Shown here: piece after piece, positions 1 through 5,471 of the stretch
Layout: every line of letters starts with the position of its first letter
Numbering within the stretch: the stretch's first letter is position 1
Virus record (IMG/VR): IMGVR_UViG_3300030339_000147
Coordinates: 1-35,193 of that record
Length of the DNA: 35,193 bases
From: a virus
Reading direction: 5' to 3' (one strand)
The notes under the pieces: model-generated
What the model saw: only the letters and a program-made list of their open reading frames with translations
Databases searched by the model: none
Told to the model about the DNA's origin: nothing
Translations under genes and position numbers: made by a program

Positions 1-18
1 ATCTGGCATCTTAATCAT
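1..18 (-). CDS. Start of a leftward gene cut by the window edge
   Basis: Only the first six codons (M-I-K-M-P-D) are inside the window. The start is supported by a GAAAGGAA ribosome-binding sequence about 8 bases upstream (reading leftward). Its product cannot be judged. It lies downstream of the terminator that follows the ssDNA-binding gene, so it may have its own promoter in the short gap. If the genome is circular or circularly permuted, this could be the 5' end of the helicase gene cut by the right edge, but the two frames do not join when the window ends are placed together, so sequence would be missing between them. Confidence 0.45.
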
Positions 19-71
19 TTTGTATTCCTTTCGTTCCATACCCTAATTTCTTGTCATATTGCTTGTACAGC

Positions 72-85
72 AACTGATATCAGTT
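72..85. repeat. Perfect 14-bp palindrome AACTGATATCAGTT
   Basis: AACTGATATCAGTT is fully self-complementary. It lies just past the U-tract of the leftward terminator and about 54 bases upstream of the partial leftward gene. The core CTGATATCAG resembles the apex of the neighbouring terminator stem. It could be an operator for the partial gene, or simply an additional hairpin. No function can be assigned from sequence. Confidence 0.4.
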
Positions 86-121
86 AAAAATATATGGGAC
101 ACCTGAGATATCAGATGCCCC
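85..121 (-). terminator. Rho-independent terminator after the ssDNA-binding gene
   Basis: Read leftward, GGGGCATCTGA and TCAGGTGTCCC form an 11-bp stem (two G-U pairs) with a TATC loop at 96-121, followed by ATATATTTTTAAC. It stands 28 bases beyond the stop of the ssDNA-binding protein gene and would end that transcript. Confidence 0.8.
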
Positions 122-149
122 AATTGACCGTAGTTCTAGGCTGGGATGA

Positions 150-617
150 TTAGTCCAGAACGCTTACGGCTTCGTCGTCGTCCTGAGCAATTGATGCTGG
201 AGATGCATCAAGAGCATAGAACATTTCCTTTTTTGCTGAAACGATATTGTTAGTATACTCGCCGTTCTGCTTGATTGCAACATCAACGAGGATAATTTCG
301 CCAATACATTTATCAAGTTTAGTCTTGATGGCAACTAGGTTTTCTTTGGGTGATTTAACCATTTTGCCTAGTGGGAACTTCAGAATTTGAGCAAGTCTCC
401 AAATCTTGTAAGAATTGAGCTTGTTCTTGTCATCTGGGTCCACTACGATGTCGAAAACAACCTGTCTGGTCTCGGTAAGTCTCCACCATAGGGATAAGTA
501 TAGATTGCCATCTTTTGCGGTCTTTAATTCAGTCTTTTCCAATGTTGCTTCATGGATTCCTTCTGCGATTTCAAGGGATGGTTTTTTACCATCAAATTTT
601 CCAAAATCAAATGCCAT
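150..617 (-). CDS. DUF669-like single-stranded DNA-binding protein
   Basis: Likely phage ssDNA-binding protein that coats template during replication and recombination. The 155-aa product begins MAFDFGKFDG, continues with a beta-rich segment (EATLEKTELKTAKDGNLYLS) ending in an aromatic LWWRL strand, has a helix near residues 68-80, and a late NGEYTNNIV strand. This is the arrangement I know from DUF669 phage proteins, which usually sit among recombination genes. The C-terminus (QDDDEAVSVLD) is acidic, as in bacterial and T7-type SSBs, where that tail recruits partner proteins. ATG is preceded by AAAGGAGC at good spacing. A strong terminator follows. The family call rests on pattern, length and acidic tail, not on a search. 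Confidence 0.65.
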   Translation of the reverse strand: MAFDFGKFDGKKPSLEIAEGIHEATLEKTELKTAKDGNLYLSLWWRLTETRQVVFDIVVDPDDKNKLNSYKIWRLAQILKFPLGKMVKSPKENLVAIKTKLDKCIGEIILVDVAIKQNGEYTNNIVSAKKEMFYALDASPASIAQDDDEAVSVLD

Positions 618-673
618 TTTGTGCTCCTTTTGTAATAAACAATATAAAATATAGGGAATAAACGAAAGCCAGA

Positions 674-711
674 GGGCGAACGCCCGTCCCCGTCCAAGGG
701 GGCGGAAGCCC
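674..711. repeat. Cluster of small GC-rich stem-loops
   Basis: Two near-identical hairpins, GGGC-GAAC-GCCC (674-685) and GGGC-GGAA-GCCC (700-711), flank a third possible stem, CCCC/GGGG (688-691 with 698-701). The block is far more GC-rich than the rest of the left end. It lies between the stop of the 63-aa gene and the ribosome-binding site of the ssDNA-binding gene on the leftward transcript, so it could be an RNA processing or pausing site. There is no U-tract, so it is not a classical terminator. Confidence 0.5.
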
Positions 712-713
712 GA

Positions 714-905
714 TTAACGTGATTCAATATGAGCAAGCCAGTATTCCGCTTCAGGTTTAGTTTGAAAGGCAGGTGAGACAACATCATATTCTTCTAGTAA
801 CATAAAGTCGTCCATTTCCGTTCCTTCGTATTCAAATACTGATTCTTTGACGTAACATTGGTCTTTGACAACATAAAAATATGGTAGATTCATTTCATCG
901 TTCAT
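714..905 (-). CDS. Small acidic protein of unknown function (63 aa)
   Basis: I do not recognise this protein. ATG at 905 is chosen because AAGGAGA lies just upstream; the frame is open farther (to 959), but there the alternative ATG has no ribosome-binding site. It has about 10 Glu and 5 Asp against 4 Lys/Arg in 63 residues, giving a strongly negative charge, with several aromatic residues (LPYFYVV, FEYEG, AEYWLAHI). Small acidic early phage proteins sometimes mimic DNA or inhibit host enzymes, but nothing here proves that. GC-rich stem-loops flank it on both sides, making it look like an independently acquired unit. Confidence 0.7.
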   Translation of the reverse strand: MNDEMNLPYFYVVKDQCYVKESVFEYEGTEMDDFMLLEEYDVVSPAFQTKPEAEYWLAHIESR

Positions 906-940
906 GTTATTTCTCCTTTGTGTAGTATATAAGATATAAA

Positions 941-977
941 CCGAGGGAGCGAGCCCCATTCTTGGGGCGACCGAGGT
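941..977. repeat. GC-rich stem-loop upstream of the acidic gene
   Basis: GCCCC (953-957) pairs with GGGGC (964-968) around an ATTCTT loop, within a stretch whose outer parts repeat CCGAGG (941-946 and 971-976). It mirrors the GC-rich block on the other side of the 63-aa gene. There is no U-tract on either strand. Possible roles are a boundary of an inserted unit or a structured 5' leader. Confidence 0.45.
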
Positions 978-1421
978 GGAGAATTGTGTTAAAGATTGAC
1001 AAAATGGTGTTTCCAGAAATGTAAATATATGTCAGGAGATTTTACTTTTGGAAAGTTTTTTAATTTTAGAAAAGTAGTCATTTTGTCACTTTTTTATTAC
1101 AATTTATCCAGTTAATTTACATTACTTACATATATTTACATATATTCATTTATTGTTTGTAAATATATGTATATATTGTAATTAAAATACGACAAAAATC
1201 GAAAAAAAAAAAATCGAAAAAAAAAGTCAAAGTGAAAAACTTCCATGGAAAAAAATGGAAAAACGGACTGAAACTTGCAATTTCAGCGAAAGACAGACAG
1301 AAGCGAGCAATTGAACAAACAATTCAAACTATTGCATTTAAACATTCGAAGTGTTCAAACTCCCGAAGTAGAATTAAGTACTGCTACACGGAGGTAGATC
1401 TGTAAGTTGTGGCTAGGCCAA
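978..1421. other. AT-rich gene-free region, candidate replication origin
   Basis: No credible gene lies here. The 13-mer TGTAAATATATGT occurs at 1020-1032 and 1158-1170, and in inverted form at 1128-1140; the last two extend to a perfect 14-bp inverted repeat (1127-1140 with 1158-1171). TTACATATAT is tandemly duplicated at 1126-1145. TGACAAAATG at 997-1006 is inverted at 1079-1088. Long A-tracts interrupted by TCG follow at 1202-1225, and a TTCCATGGAA palindrome lies near 1240. Iterated short sites next to easily melted DNA and A-tracts are typical of origins. The same features could also be a regulatory region for the leftward genes. Confidence 0.45.
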
Positions 1422-1447
1422 GAAAAAAGCCTCCACATCGTAGAGGC
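1422..1447 (-). terminator. Rho-independent terminator after the 221-aa gene
   Basis: Read leftward, GCCTCTAC and GTGGAGGC form an 8-bp stem with a GAT loop (1429-1447), followed directly by TTTTTT. It starts 17 bases beyond the stop of the 1464-2129 gene and closes the five-gene leftward operon. Confidence 0.9.
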
Positions 1448-1463
1448 TGATTTCTATTATAGT

Positions 1464-2129
1464 TTAGTAAGAGTTGTTATTGAATACAATCTTTATGACT
1501 GTATCCTGATCTGCTATCTGATCATCTGATATTGTATCAAACATACGATGTTCACTGGCGAGGTATTCCTCAGTTACTTCTTCCAGTAGTTCATAGTCTT
1601 CAGCCGGAATGCTAAAGGCTACAATGTCTTGTGTAGTTATCAATTTTCCATGATAGGTTGCAACATATCCTTCATAGTGAAAGTTTGCAGCTCCGCATAT
1701 AGGACAAAAAGCTTGACTGTGCCATACAGCCGGTTTGACGCATGTGCATCTGTTCCAGTTTGGAGCAAAGAAATGCATCATGTTACTTGGGTTCTGCATT
1801 AAGAACAAACGCCAAGCGTGTGTTAACTCCTCACTATAGAATCCAGAGTCTGTATCCAACAATTTCCTTTCCAATTCTTTTCTTGGTACAATCTCATCTG
1901 ATATGTTAGATTTGAGGTATCCTGTTTCCCAGAATGTCATTGAGTCTGTAGATAAGCCAGTAAGCTTAGCTTCTTCTTCAAGATAGTTAGTGAACTGATT
2001 AGTTGTCTTGTCCAGCTCTGGGTGAGTGAACAATACTGATTGGTAGTCAACAGGCTTTTCCTTGGCTGGAATTGTTACAGGAATTACATGAGCATTTCCG
2101 TTTACTCTAACGATTTGAATTAATTTCAT
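1464..2129 (-). CDS. Unknown 221-aa protein with a zinc-binding cysteine cluster
   Basis: I do not recognise this protein. It has a possible zinc site in its second half: C128-x-C130 and C142-P-x-C145-G, a split knuckle like those in small zinc ribbons. The flanks are acidic (ELTHAW, EDYELLEEVTEEYL). There are no membrane segments. ATG follows AAAGGAGA. It is the last gene of the leftward run that starts at 2852 and is followed by a strong terminator. Its position beside the divergent promoter suggests early expression. Host takeover or transcription-related roles are possible but unproven. Confidence 0.75.
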   Translation of the reverse strand: MKLIQIVRVNGNAHVIPVTIPAKEKPVDYQSVLFTHPELDKTTNQFTNYLEEEAKLTGLSTDSMTFWETGYLKSNISDEIVPRKELERKLLDTDSGFYSEELTHAWRLFLMQNPSNMMHFFAPNWNRCTCVKPAVWHSQAFCPICGAANFHYEGYVATYHGKLITTQDIVAFSIPAEDYELLEEVTEEYLASEHRMFDTISDDQIADQDTVIKIVFNNNSY

Positions 2130-2146
2130 AGTGATTCTCCTTTCAC

Positions 2147-2317
2147 TTACATAATATCTTCAGCGTATTCTTCTAACAATAATGTAGATTTAATTAAACC
2201 TGATTCAATACAGGCACGTTCTAGATTTTCAACAATACATTTACAGTTGTAGTACTGATCACCACATTCTGTAGCGATATTCTGTAGATGTTGTTCATAT
2301 GATATTTTCTTATTCAT
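2147..2317 (-). CDS. Small unknown protein (56 aa)
   Basis: Unrecognised small early-type protein, with its start set at the ATG preceded by GGAGAAATAA. The frame is open upstream, but only this ATG has a ribosome-binding site. It contains three cysteines within or near QYYNCKCIVENLERAC and is otherwise mostly helical and mildly acidic at the C-terminus (LLLEEYAEDIM). The next gene downstream begins only about 18 bases later, so the two are cotranscribed. Confidence 0.65.
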   Translation of the reverse strand: MNKKISYEQHLQNIATECGDQYYNCKCIVENLERACIESGLIKSTLLLEEYAEDIM

Positions 2318-2318
2318 T

Positions 2319-2513
2319 TTATTTCTCCAATCTTTTAATACTATTAGCAATACCGAAATCCTGTCCACGTCCGAAGTTATGAACATAGTCATCAAACCAA
2401 GACTTACGTATCCATGCAGGTTCTGGCTCATACTGATTCTCATCATGCATAAATACTTCTTTATAACTGTTGATGTATGTTGTTTCTACTAAACCTGCTT
2501 TACATCTGTTCAT
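2319..2513 (-). CDS. Small unknown protein (64 aa)
   Basis: Unrecognised. ATG is preceded by AAAAGGAGAAATCAA, and that ribosome-binding site lies inside the end of the upstream membrane-peptide gene; the two genes overlap as ATGA, indicating coupled translation. The protein is aromatic and charged (AWIRKSWFDDYVHNFGRG) with no visible catalytic motif. Its stop codon abuts the ribosome-binding site of the following 56-aa gene. Tight packing and clean start signals support it as a real gene despite its size. Confidence 0.7.
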   Translation of the reverse strand: MNRCKAGLVETTYINSYKEVFMHDENQYEPEPAWIRKSWFDDYVHNFGRGQDFGIANSIKRLEK

Positions 2514-2608
2514 TTGATTTCTCCTTTTATAACTGCTATTGCTACAACGACTGTTACTATAACGTATATTAGTATGTTTATTGCATTGCCTTCATAAATA
2601 TACATCAT
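2510..2608 (-). CDS. Single-pass membrane peptide (32 aa)
   Basis: A short gene starting at a double ATG (MMYIYEG) immediately after the stop of the preceding 80-aa gene. Residues 11-27 (NILIYVIVTVVVAIAVI) form one hydrophobic membrane span, followed by a short KGEIK tail. The ribosome-binding site is weaker (AAAGGCAGG, inside the previous gene), so reinitiation after the upstream stop is likely. It overlaps the next gene by ATGA. A longer open frame upstream has no start signal and overlaps the 80-aa gene. Function unknown; small phage membrane peptides are often involved in superinfection exclusion or membrane modulation. Confidence 0.6.
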   Translation of the reverse strand: MMYIYEGNAINILIYVIVTVVVAIAVIKGEIK

Positions 2609-2609
2609 G

Positions 2610-2852
2610 TTACTTACCTGCCTTTCTTTCAAACTCTTTACAATACATACAAGCATGTGGAATGTTCTTGTTGTTGAATGTACATGTTGCCCAATAACAG
2701 TCTGTGTCTGCATAGATGCATGTCTCTGCTCTAAACATGAGTTCAGCAAACTGTCTATTTACTATCTTTGATTCATAGTATGCTACTCTTGCATTTTCGT
2801 ATGCTACATTAACTACTTGCTGTGTTACAGCTTCTGACTTTCTGATCTTCAT
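2610..2852 (-). CDS. Small unknown protein with CxxC motif (80 aa)
   Basis: First gene of the leftward small-gene operon. ATG follows AAGGAGAAACAAT. The N-terminal half is predicted helical (AVTQQVVNVAYENARVAY) and the C-terminal half has cysteines at 45, 52, 57, 68 and 71, including CMYC, suggesting a metal-bound or disulphide-stabilised fold. The C-terminus is basic (KEFERKAGK). I do not recognise a family. Lying directly next to the divergent control region, it should be among the first genes expressed from the leftward promoter. Confidence 0.7.
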   Translation of the reverse strand: MKIRKSEAVTQQVVNVAYENARVAYYESKIVNRQFAELMFRAETCIYADTDCYWATCTFNNKNIPHACMYCKEFERKAGK

Positions 2853-3001
2853 TATTGTTTCTCCTTCTACAATAATAATAAATAAACCAAGACATGATTA
2901 TCTTAGTTACTGTTTACAATAACGTTATTAGGCATAGGGGTGGGGTTTAAAATTTACTATTTTCACTTATACTCTATATACATATATAGAATACTTATAT
3001 A

Positions 3002-3086
3002 TTTTGTTGTTCAATAAAACTTACAAAATATGCCTACTCAAAATATAGAACCATCGGATACCTAATTCTTTTTGTTGTTCAATAAA
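3002..3086. repeat. Direct repeat pair TTTTGTTGTTCAATAAA
   Basis: The 17-mer TTTTGTTGTTCAATAAA occurs at 3002-3018 and 3070-3086, a 68-base period. Similarity extends beyond it: both copies have AT-x-G-x-ATAC 16-17 bases upstream and AC-plus-ACAAA downstream, so each unit spans roughly 45 bases with one small indel. This looks like a duplicated regulatory site or tandem promoters for one direction. Confidence 0.7.
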
Positions 3087-3146
3087 CTAACAAATAAACA
3101 CCCGAAAAATAATCCGTATATAGAAGACGGGGGGTACCCCTAACAC

Positions 3147-3175
3147 TTGACATTTTTGTAAATATTTGCTAAACT
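3147..3175 (+). promoter_or_regulatory. Rightward promoter for the packaging operon
   Basis: TTGACA (3147-3152), 17-base spacer, then TAAACT (3170-3175) with TGC directly before it, i.e. a perfect -35 and a TGn-extended but poor -10. The 12-mer TATTTGCTAAAC (3163-3174) overlaps the -10 and recurs inverted at 7483-7494 behind the second rightward promoter, so it may be a binding site for a shared regulator. Confidence 0.6.
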
Positions 3176-3201
3176 CAAAATATCGAAAGGAGATCATCAA
3201 T

Positions 3202-3576
3202 ATGGCAAAATTTACCAAACACATGACAATCTCATACAATCAAAAGACCAGTCAGTTCGCACTGGACTTTTCCGAGGGCCTTCCTGCTCAATTAATAATT
3301 GATATGTTATTAACTGCGCTGGTGAAGGTCATTTCTATGATACTCAAGAATGTGCCCCAATCCCAAAAAGATATGATGAATACCGATATGTACGACCGTA
3401 TGAATATCGCATTCACCAATATCCTGGAAGGCATCATCCCATCCTCAGAAATCCCAGATTTAACTGAAGAGGCTATTCTTGAAGCTGAGAATAAAATCAT
3501 TAAGGATGCCGCTACTTCAGGTATGCAATTAACCGAGTATCTCAAGAAACAACAGGCTAACCGAAAACCATGCTAG
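3202..3576 (+). CDS. Unknown protein, possible small terminase subunit (124 aa)
   Basis: First gene of the packaging operon, overlapping the large terminase start by 7 bases. The start at MAKFTKHM is chosen because AAAGGAGATC lies directly upstream; the frame continues 12 codons farther, but that would run into the promoter -10. Residues 30-50 form a hydrophobic helix (LIIDMLLTALVKVISMIL), and residues 87-120 are a charged helix rich in Glu and Lys. Its position matches that of small terminase genes, but I see no clear helix-turn-helix, so the assignment is positional only. Confidence 0.65.
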   Translation: MAKFTKHMTISYNQKTSQFALDFSEGLPAQLIIDMLLTALVKVISMILKNVPQSQKDMMNTDMYDRMNIAFTNILEGIIPSSEIPDLTEEAILEAENKIIKDAATSGMQLTEYLKKQQANRKPC

Positions 3577-5189
3577 AACGATGCCCCCGTTGCGGACAAA
3601 AGTGGCAACCCACTACAGCAATGAACACCGGTCCTTCCGAGTTCTGGAAAGAGTGTTCCAATAAGAATTGTAATTCCTATTACAATACTTACATTCCGCA
3701 AGCCCACCAACATGCATTCCACGAAGACCCACATATGTTCGTTGGTAATTTCGGGGGTTACGGTTCCGGTAAGACTCTAACCTCACGCGAGGAAATTTAT
3801 AAGCACGTCCTCATTACCCCTGCCGGTAACACACTTATTGGCGCCAATGTTGCATCCCAGTATGAACAGACGATTAAACGAGAAATCGAAGCGGATATGC
3901 CAATCGCATTCATACGAAAGATCAACACACAGAAACAGTACTATGACCTTCAGAATGGACATCGGATTATGTACCGCCCGTACGACGACCCGGATAAGCT
4001 CAGATCCTATAATCTTACGTCCTTTCTGATTGTTGAGGCATCCGAGGTGAAGGAGCAGAGTTTCACACAGCTCAAGACACGAGCTAGAAATCTTGCTGCA
4101 ACTTCACCTCTTATGGATGCCAACACCAACCAACCAATCTGCAAAATGGCAGCCAATGGAGTATTGATTCCTGTAATCGAACACAACTGGATTAAAGGAA
4201 TCATCGAATCCAATCCGTCCGCTGGGTGGATTAGAGATAACGTCCTCCTTAATTCAGATGACATTTTCAAGCATGGTGAGGTCATAGACATTTTCGAAGT
4301 TGACCCCATGCGAGCAGACAAACATATTTCCACTCATGTCACAAGTACTTCTGCCAATGAGTTTTTACCACCGAACTTCATTGAACAGAATACGAAAAAT
4401 AAACCGCTGTGGTGGGTTAACCGTTTCATTTATGGCAGTTTCCTTTACGCCGAGGGGCTTGTGTACCCTGGTGCGATGAAAGTCGTTGTGGATGATTTTG
4501 ACATCTCAAAGGAATGGAAACGAATGGTGTCCTTTGACTACGGTCTTGCAGATGATGCGGTTTTCCTATTCGCAGCAATAGACGAACAGAAATCTATTGT
4601 CTACCTTTATAAAGAAATCCGAACCAACAATAAAAACGTTGAGGAGTTAGCCAACATTTTAAAACAGGGAATGGAAGACATTCCGATAGGTGGATTACTG
4701 GGCGCTCCAATCATAGATCCCAAGTCCGGTTCCAAACGGGACTATGATAAGAAGACGTTAGCAGACCATTTCATTGACTACGGCATTAGCTTCGTTCCCG
4801 GACAAGTGAACGTTGATGCGCGAGTCTTCAGACTTAACACATATATCGAATCGGGCAAGTTAAGAATTTTCCGATCCTGCGTTGGACTCAACCGCGAGAT
4901 GGCAAACTACAAGTTTGCTGCAGATGAAAGTGTCCTGTCAGGATTTACAGGTAAACCGGTTGATAAAGACAACCATGGTGTCAATGCCCTGGAATGGATT
5001 ACCATGGAACTTCCCTCAGATCCTAAGAATCTAATTTATGGAATCTACAATAAATACGGGGTTGACATATCCCGCGAATATGACCCAATTAAAAAATTTG
5101 CGATTCACGCATTATCTGATGACGACGACTATCAAGAACATCGAGAGATGCCCTTTGAAATGGAAGTCGATTACAACTACGGTTGGTAG
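3570..5189 (+). CDS. terL: Terminase large subunit (packaging ATPase-nuclease)
   Basis: Motor that cuts concatemeric phage DNA and pumps it into the prohead through the portal. The ATPase domain has Walker A GGYGSGKT (residues 62-69) and a Walker B-like FLIVEASEV (152-160), with E155 in the catalytic glutamate position. The RNase H-like nuclease domain shows D323 in SFDYGLADD, D383 in IIDPKSG and D467 in KDNHGVNALEW. The 539-aa length is normal. Unusual is an N-terminal zinc-ribbon-like segment before the ATPase: C5-x2-C8 and C29-x4-C34. The start overlaps the preceding gene by 7 bases, so translation is probably coupled. Confidence 0.93.
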   Translation: MLERCPRCGQKWQPTTAMNTGPSEFWKECSNKNCNSYYNTYIPQAHQHAFHEDPHMFVGNFGGYGSGKTLTSREEIYKHVLITPAGNTLIGANVASQYEQTIKREIEADMPIAFIRKINTQKQYYDLQNGHRIMYRPYDDPDKLRSYNLTSFLIVEASEVKEQSFTQLKTRARNLAATSPLMDANTNQPICKMAANGVLIPVIEHNWIKGIIESNPSAGWIRDNVLLNSDDIFKHGEVIDIFEVDPMRADKHISTHVTSTSANEFLPPNFIEQNTKNKPLWWVNRFIYGSFLYAEGLVYPGAMKVVVDDFDISKEWKRMVSFDYGLADDAVFLFAAIDEQKSIVYLYKEIRTNNKNVEELANILKQGMEDIPIGGLLGAPIIDPKSGSKRDYDKKTLADHFIDYGISFVPGQVNVDARVFRLNTYIESGKLRIFRSCVGLNREMANYKFAADESVLSGFTGKPVDKDNHGVNALEWITMELPSDPKNLIYGIYNKYGVDISREYDPIKKFAIHALSDDDDYQEHREMPFEMEVDYNYGW

Positions 5190-5198
5190 GAGGTACCC

Positions 5199-5471
5199 AT
5201 GGACTATATATTTCTAATAGCATTTACAATGTTGATTATCGCATTCGGTTTGATTGTCTATGCAAGTAAAGGCATTAGTATCAACGTTGTTTACAACATA
5301 CCGAAAGCAGATCCTCCGGTGTACCAGACACCTGTGAGCCCTGGTTCAGATTCGCAGTATGACGAAAAGGGCGATCTTCGAGATAAAGATTTAGAAAAAA
5401 CTTTCACCAGCATGACACAAGCCATGCAGGATATTATGTTAGATAGGGAGGACACAAACAATGGCAAATAA
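5199..5471 (+). CDS. Small membrane-anchored protein (90 aa)
   Basis: Starts with a strong TAGGAGGTACCC ribosome-binding site directly after the terminase stop and overlaps the portal gene by 11 bases. Residues 4-22 are one hydrophobic membrane segment (IFLIAFTMLIIAFGLIVYA), followed by a proline-rich linker (PKADPPVYQTPVSPG) and a charged, helical tail. I do not recognise a family. Its placement between terminase and portal suggests a role in assembly or packaging at the membrane, but it could equally be an unrelated membrane protein carried in the operon. Confidence 0.75.
   Translation: MDYIFLIAFTMLIIAFGLIVYASKGISINVVYNIPKADPPVYQTPVSPGSDSQYDEKGDLRDKDLEKTFTSMTQAMQDIMLDREDTNNGK

Larger units (their letters stand above)
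2853..3201. promoter_or_regulatory. Divergent intergenic control region
   Basis: This 349-base stretch separates leftward small genes from the rightward packaging operon and holds no gene. It contains a perfect 12-bp palindrome AATAACGTTATT (2918-2929), two copies of TTTTGTTGTTCAATAAA (3002-3018, 3070-3086) with further flanking similarity, a GGGGTACCCC palindrome (3131-3140) and a rightward promoter (3147-3175). A leftward promoter must also be here, but I could not identify one confidently. The repeats read leftward contain TTGAAC, which could act as a -35 element, or they may bind a regulator. Confidence 0.6.

Noticed and set aside
415-654. 79-codon rightward frame over the ssDNA-binding gene
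   Set aside because: It overlaps a better-supported leftward gene that has a good ribosome-binding site, family pattern and terminator.
1129-1242. Leftward 36-codon frame in the AT-rich region
   Set aside because: It codes mainly for Phe, Tyr and Arg from A-tracts, has no ribosome-binding site, and matches no protein-like pattern.
1335-1375. Possible tRNA T-arm (GTTCAAACTCC)
   Set aside because: The flanking bases do not pair as a T-stem, and no acceptor, D or anticodon arms can be drawn around it.
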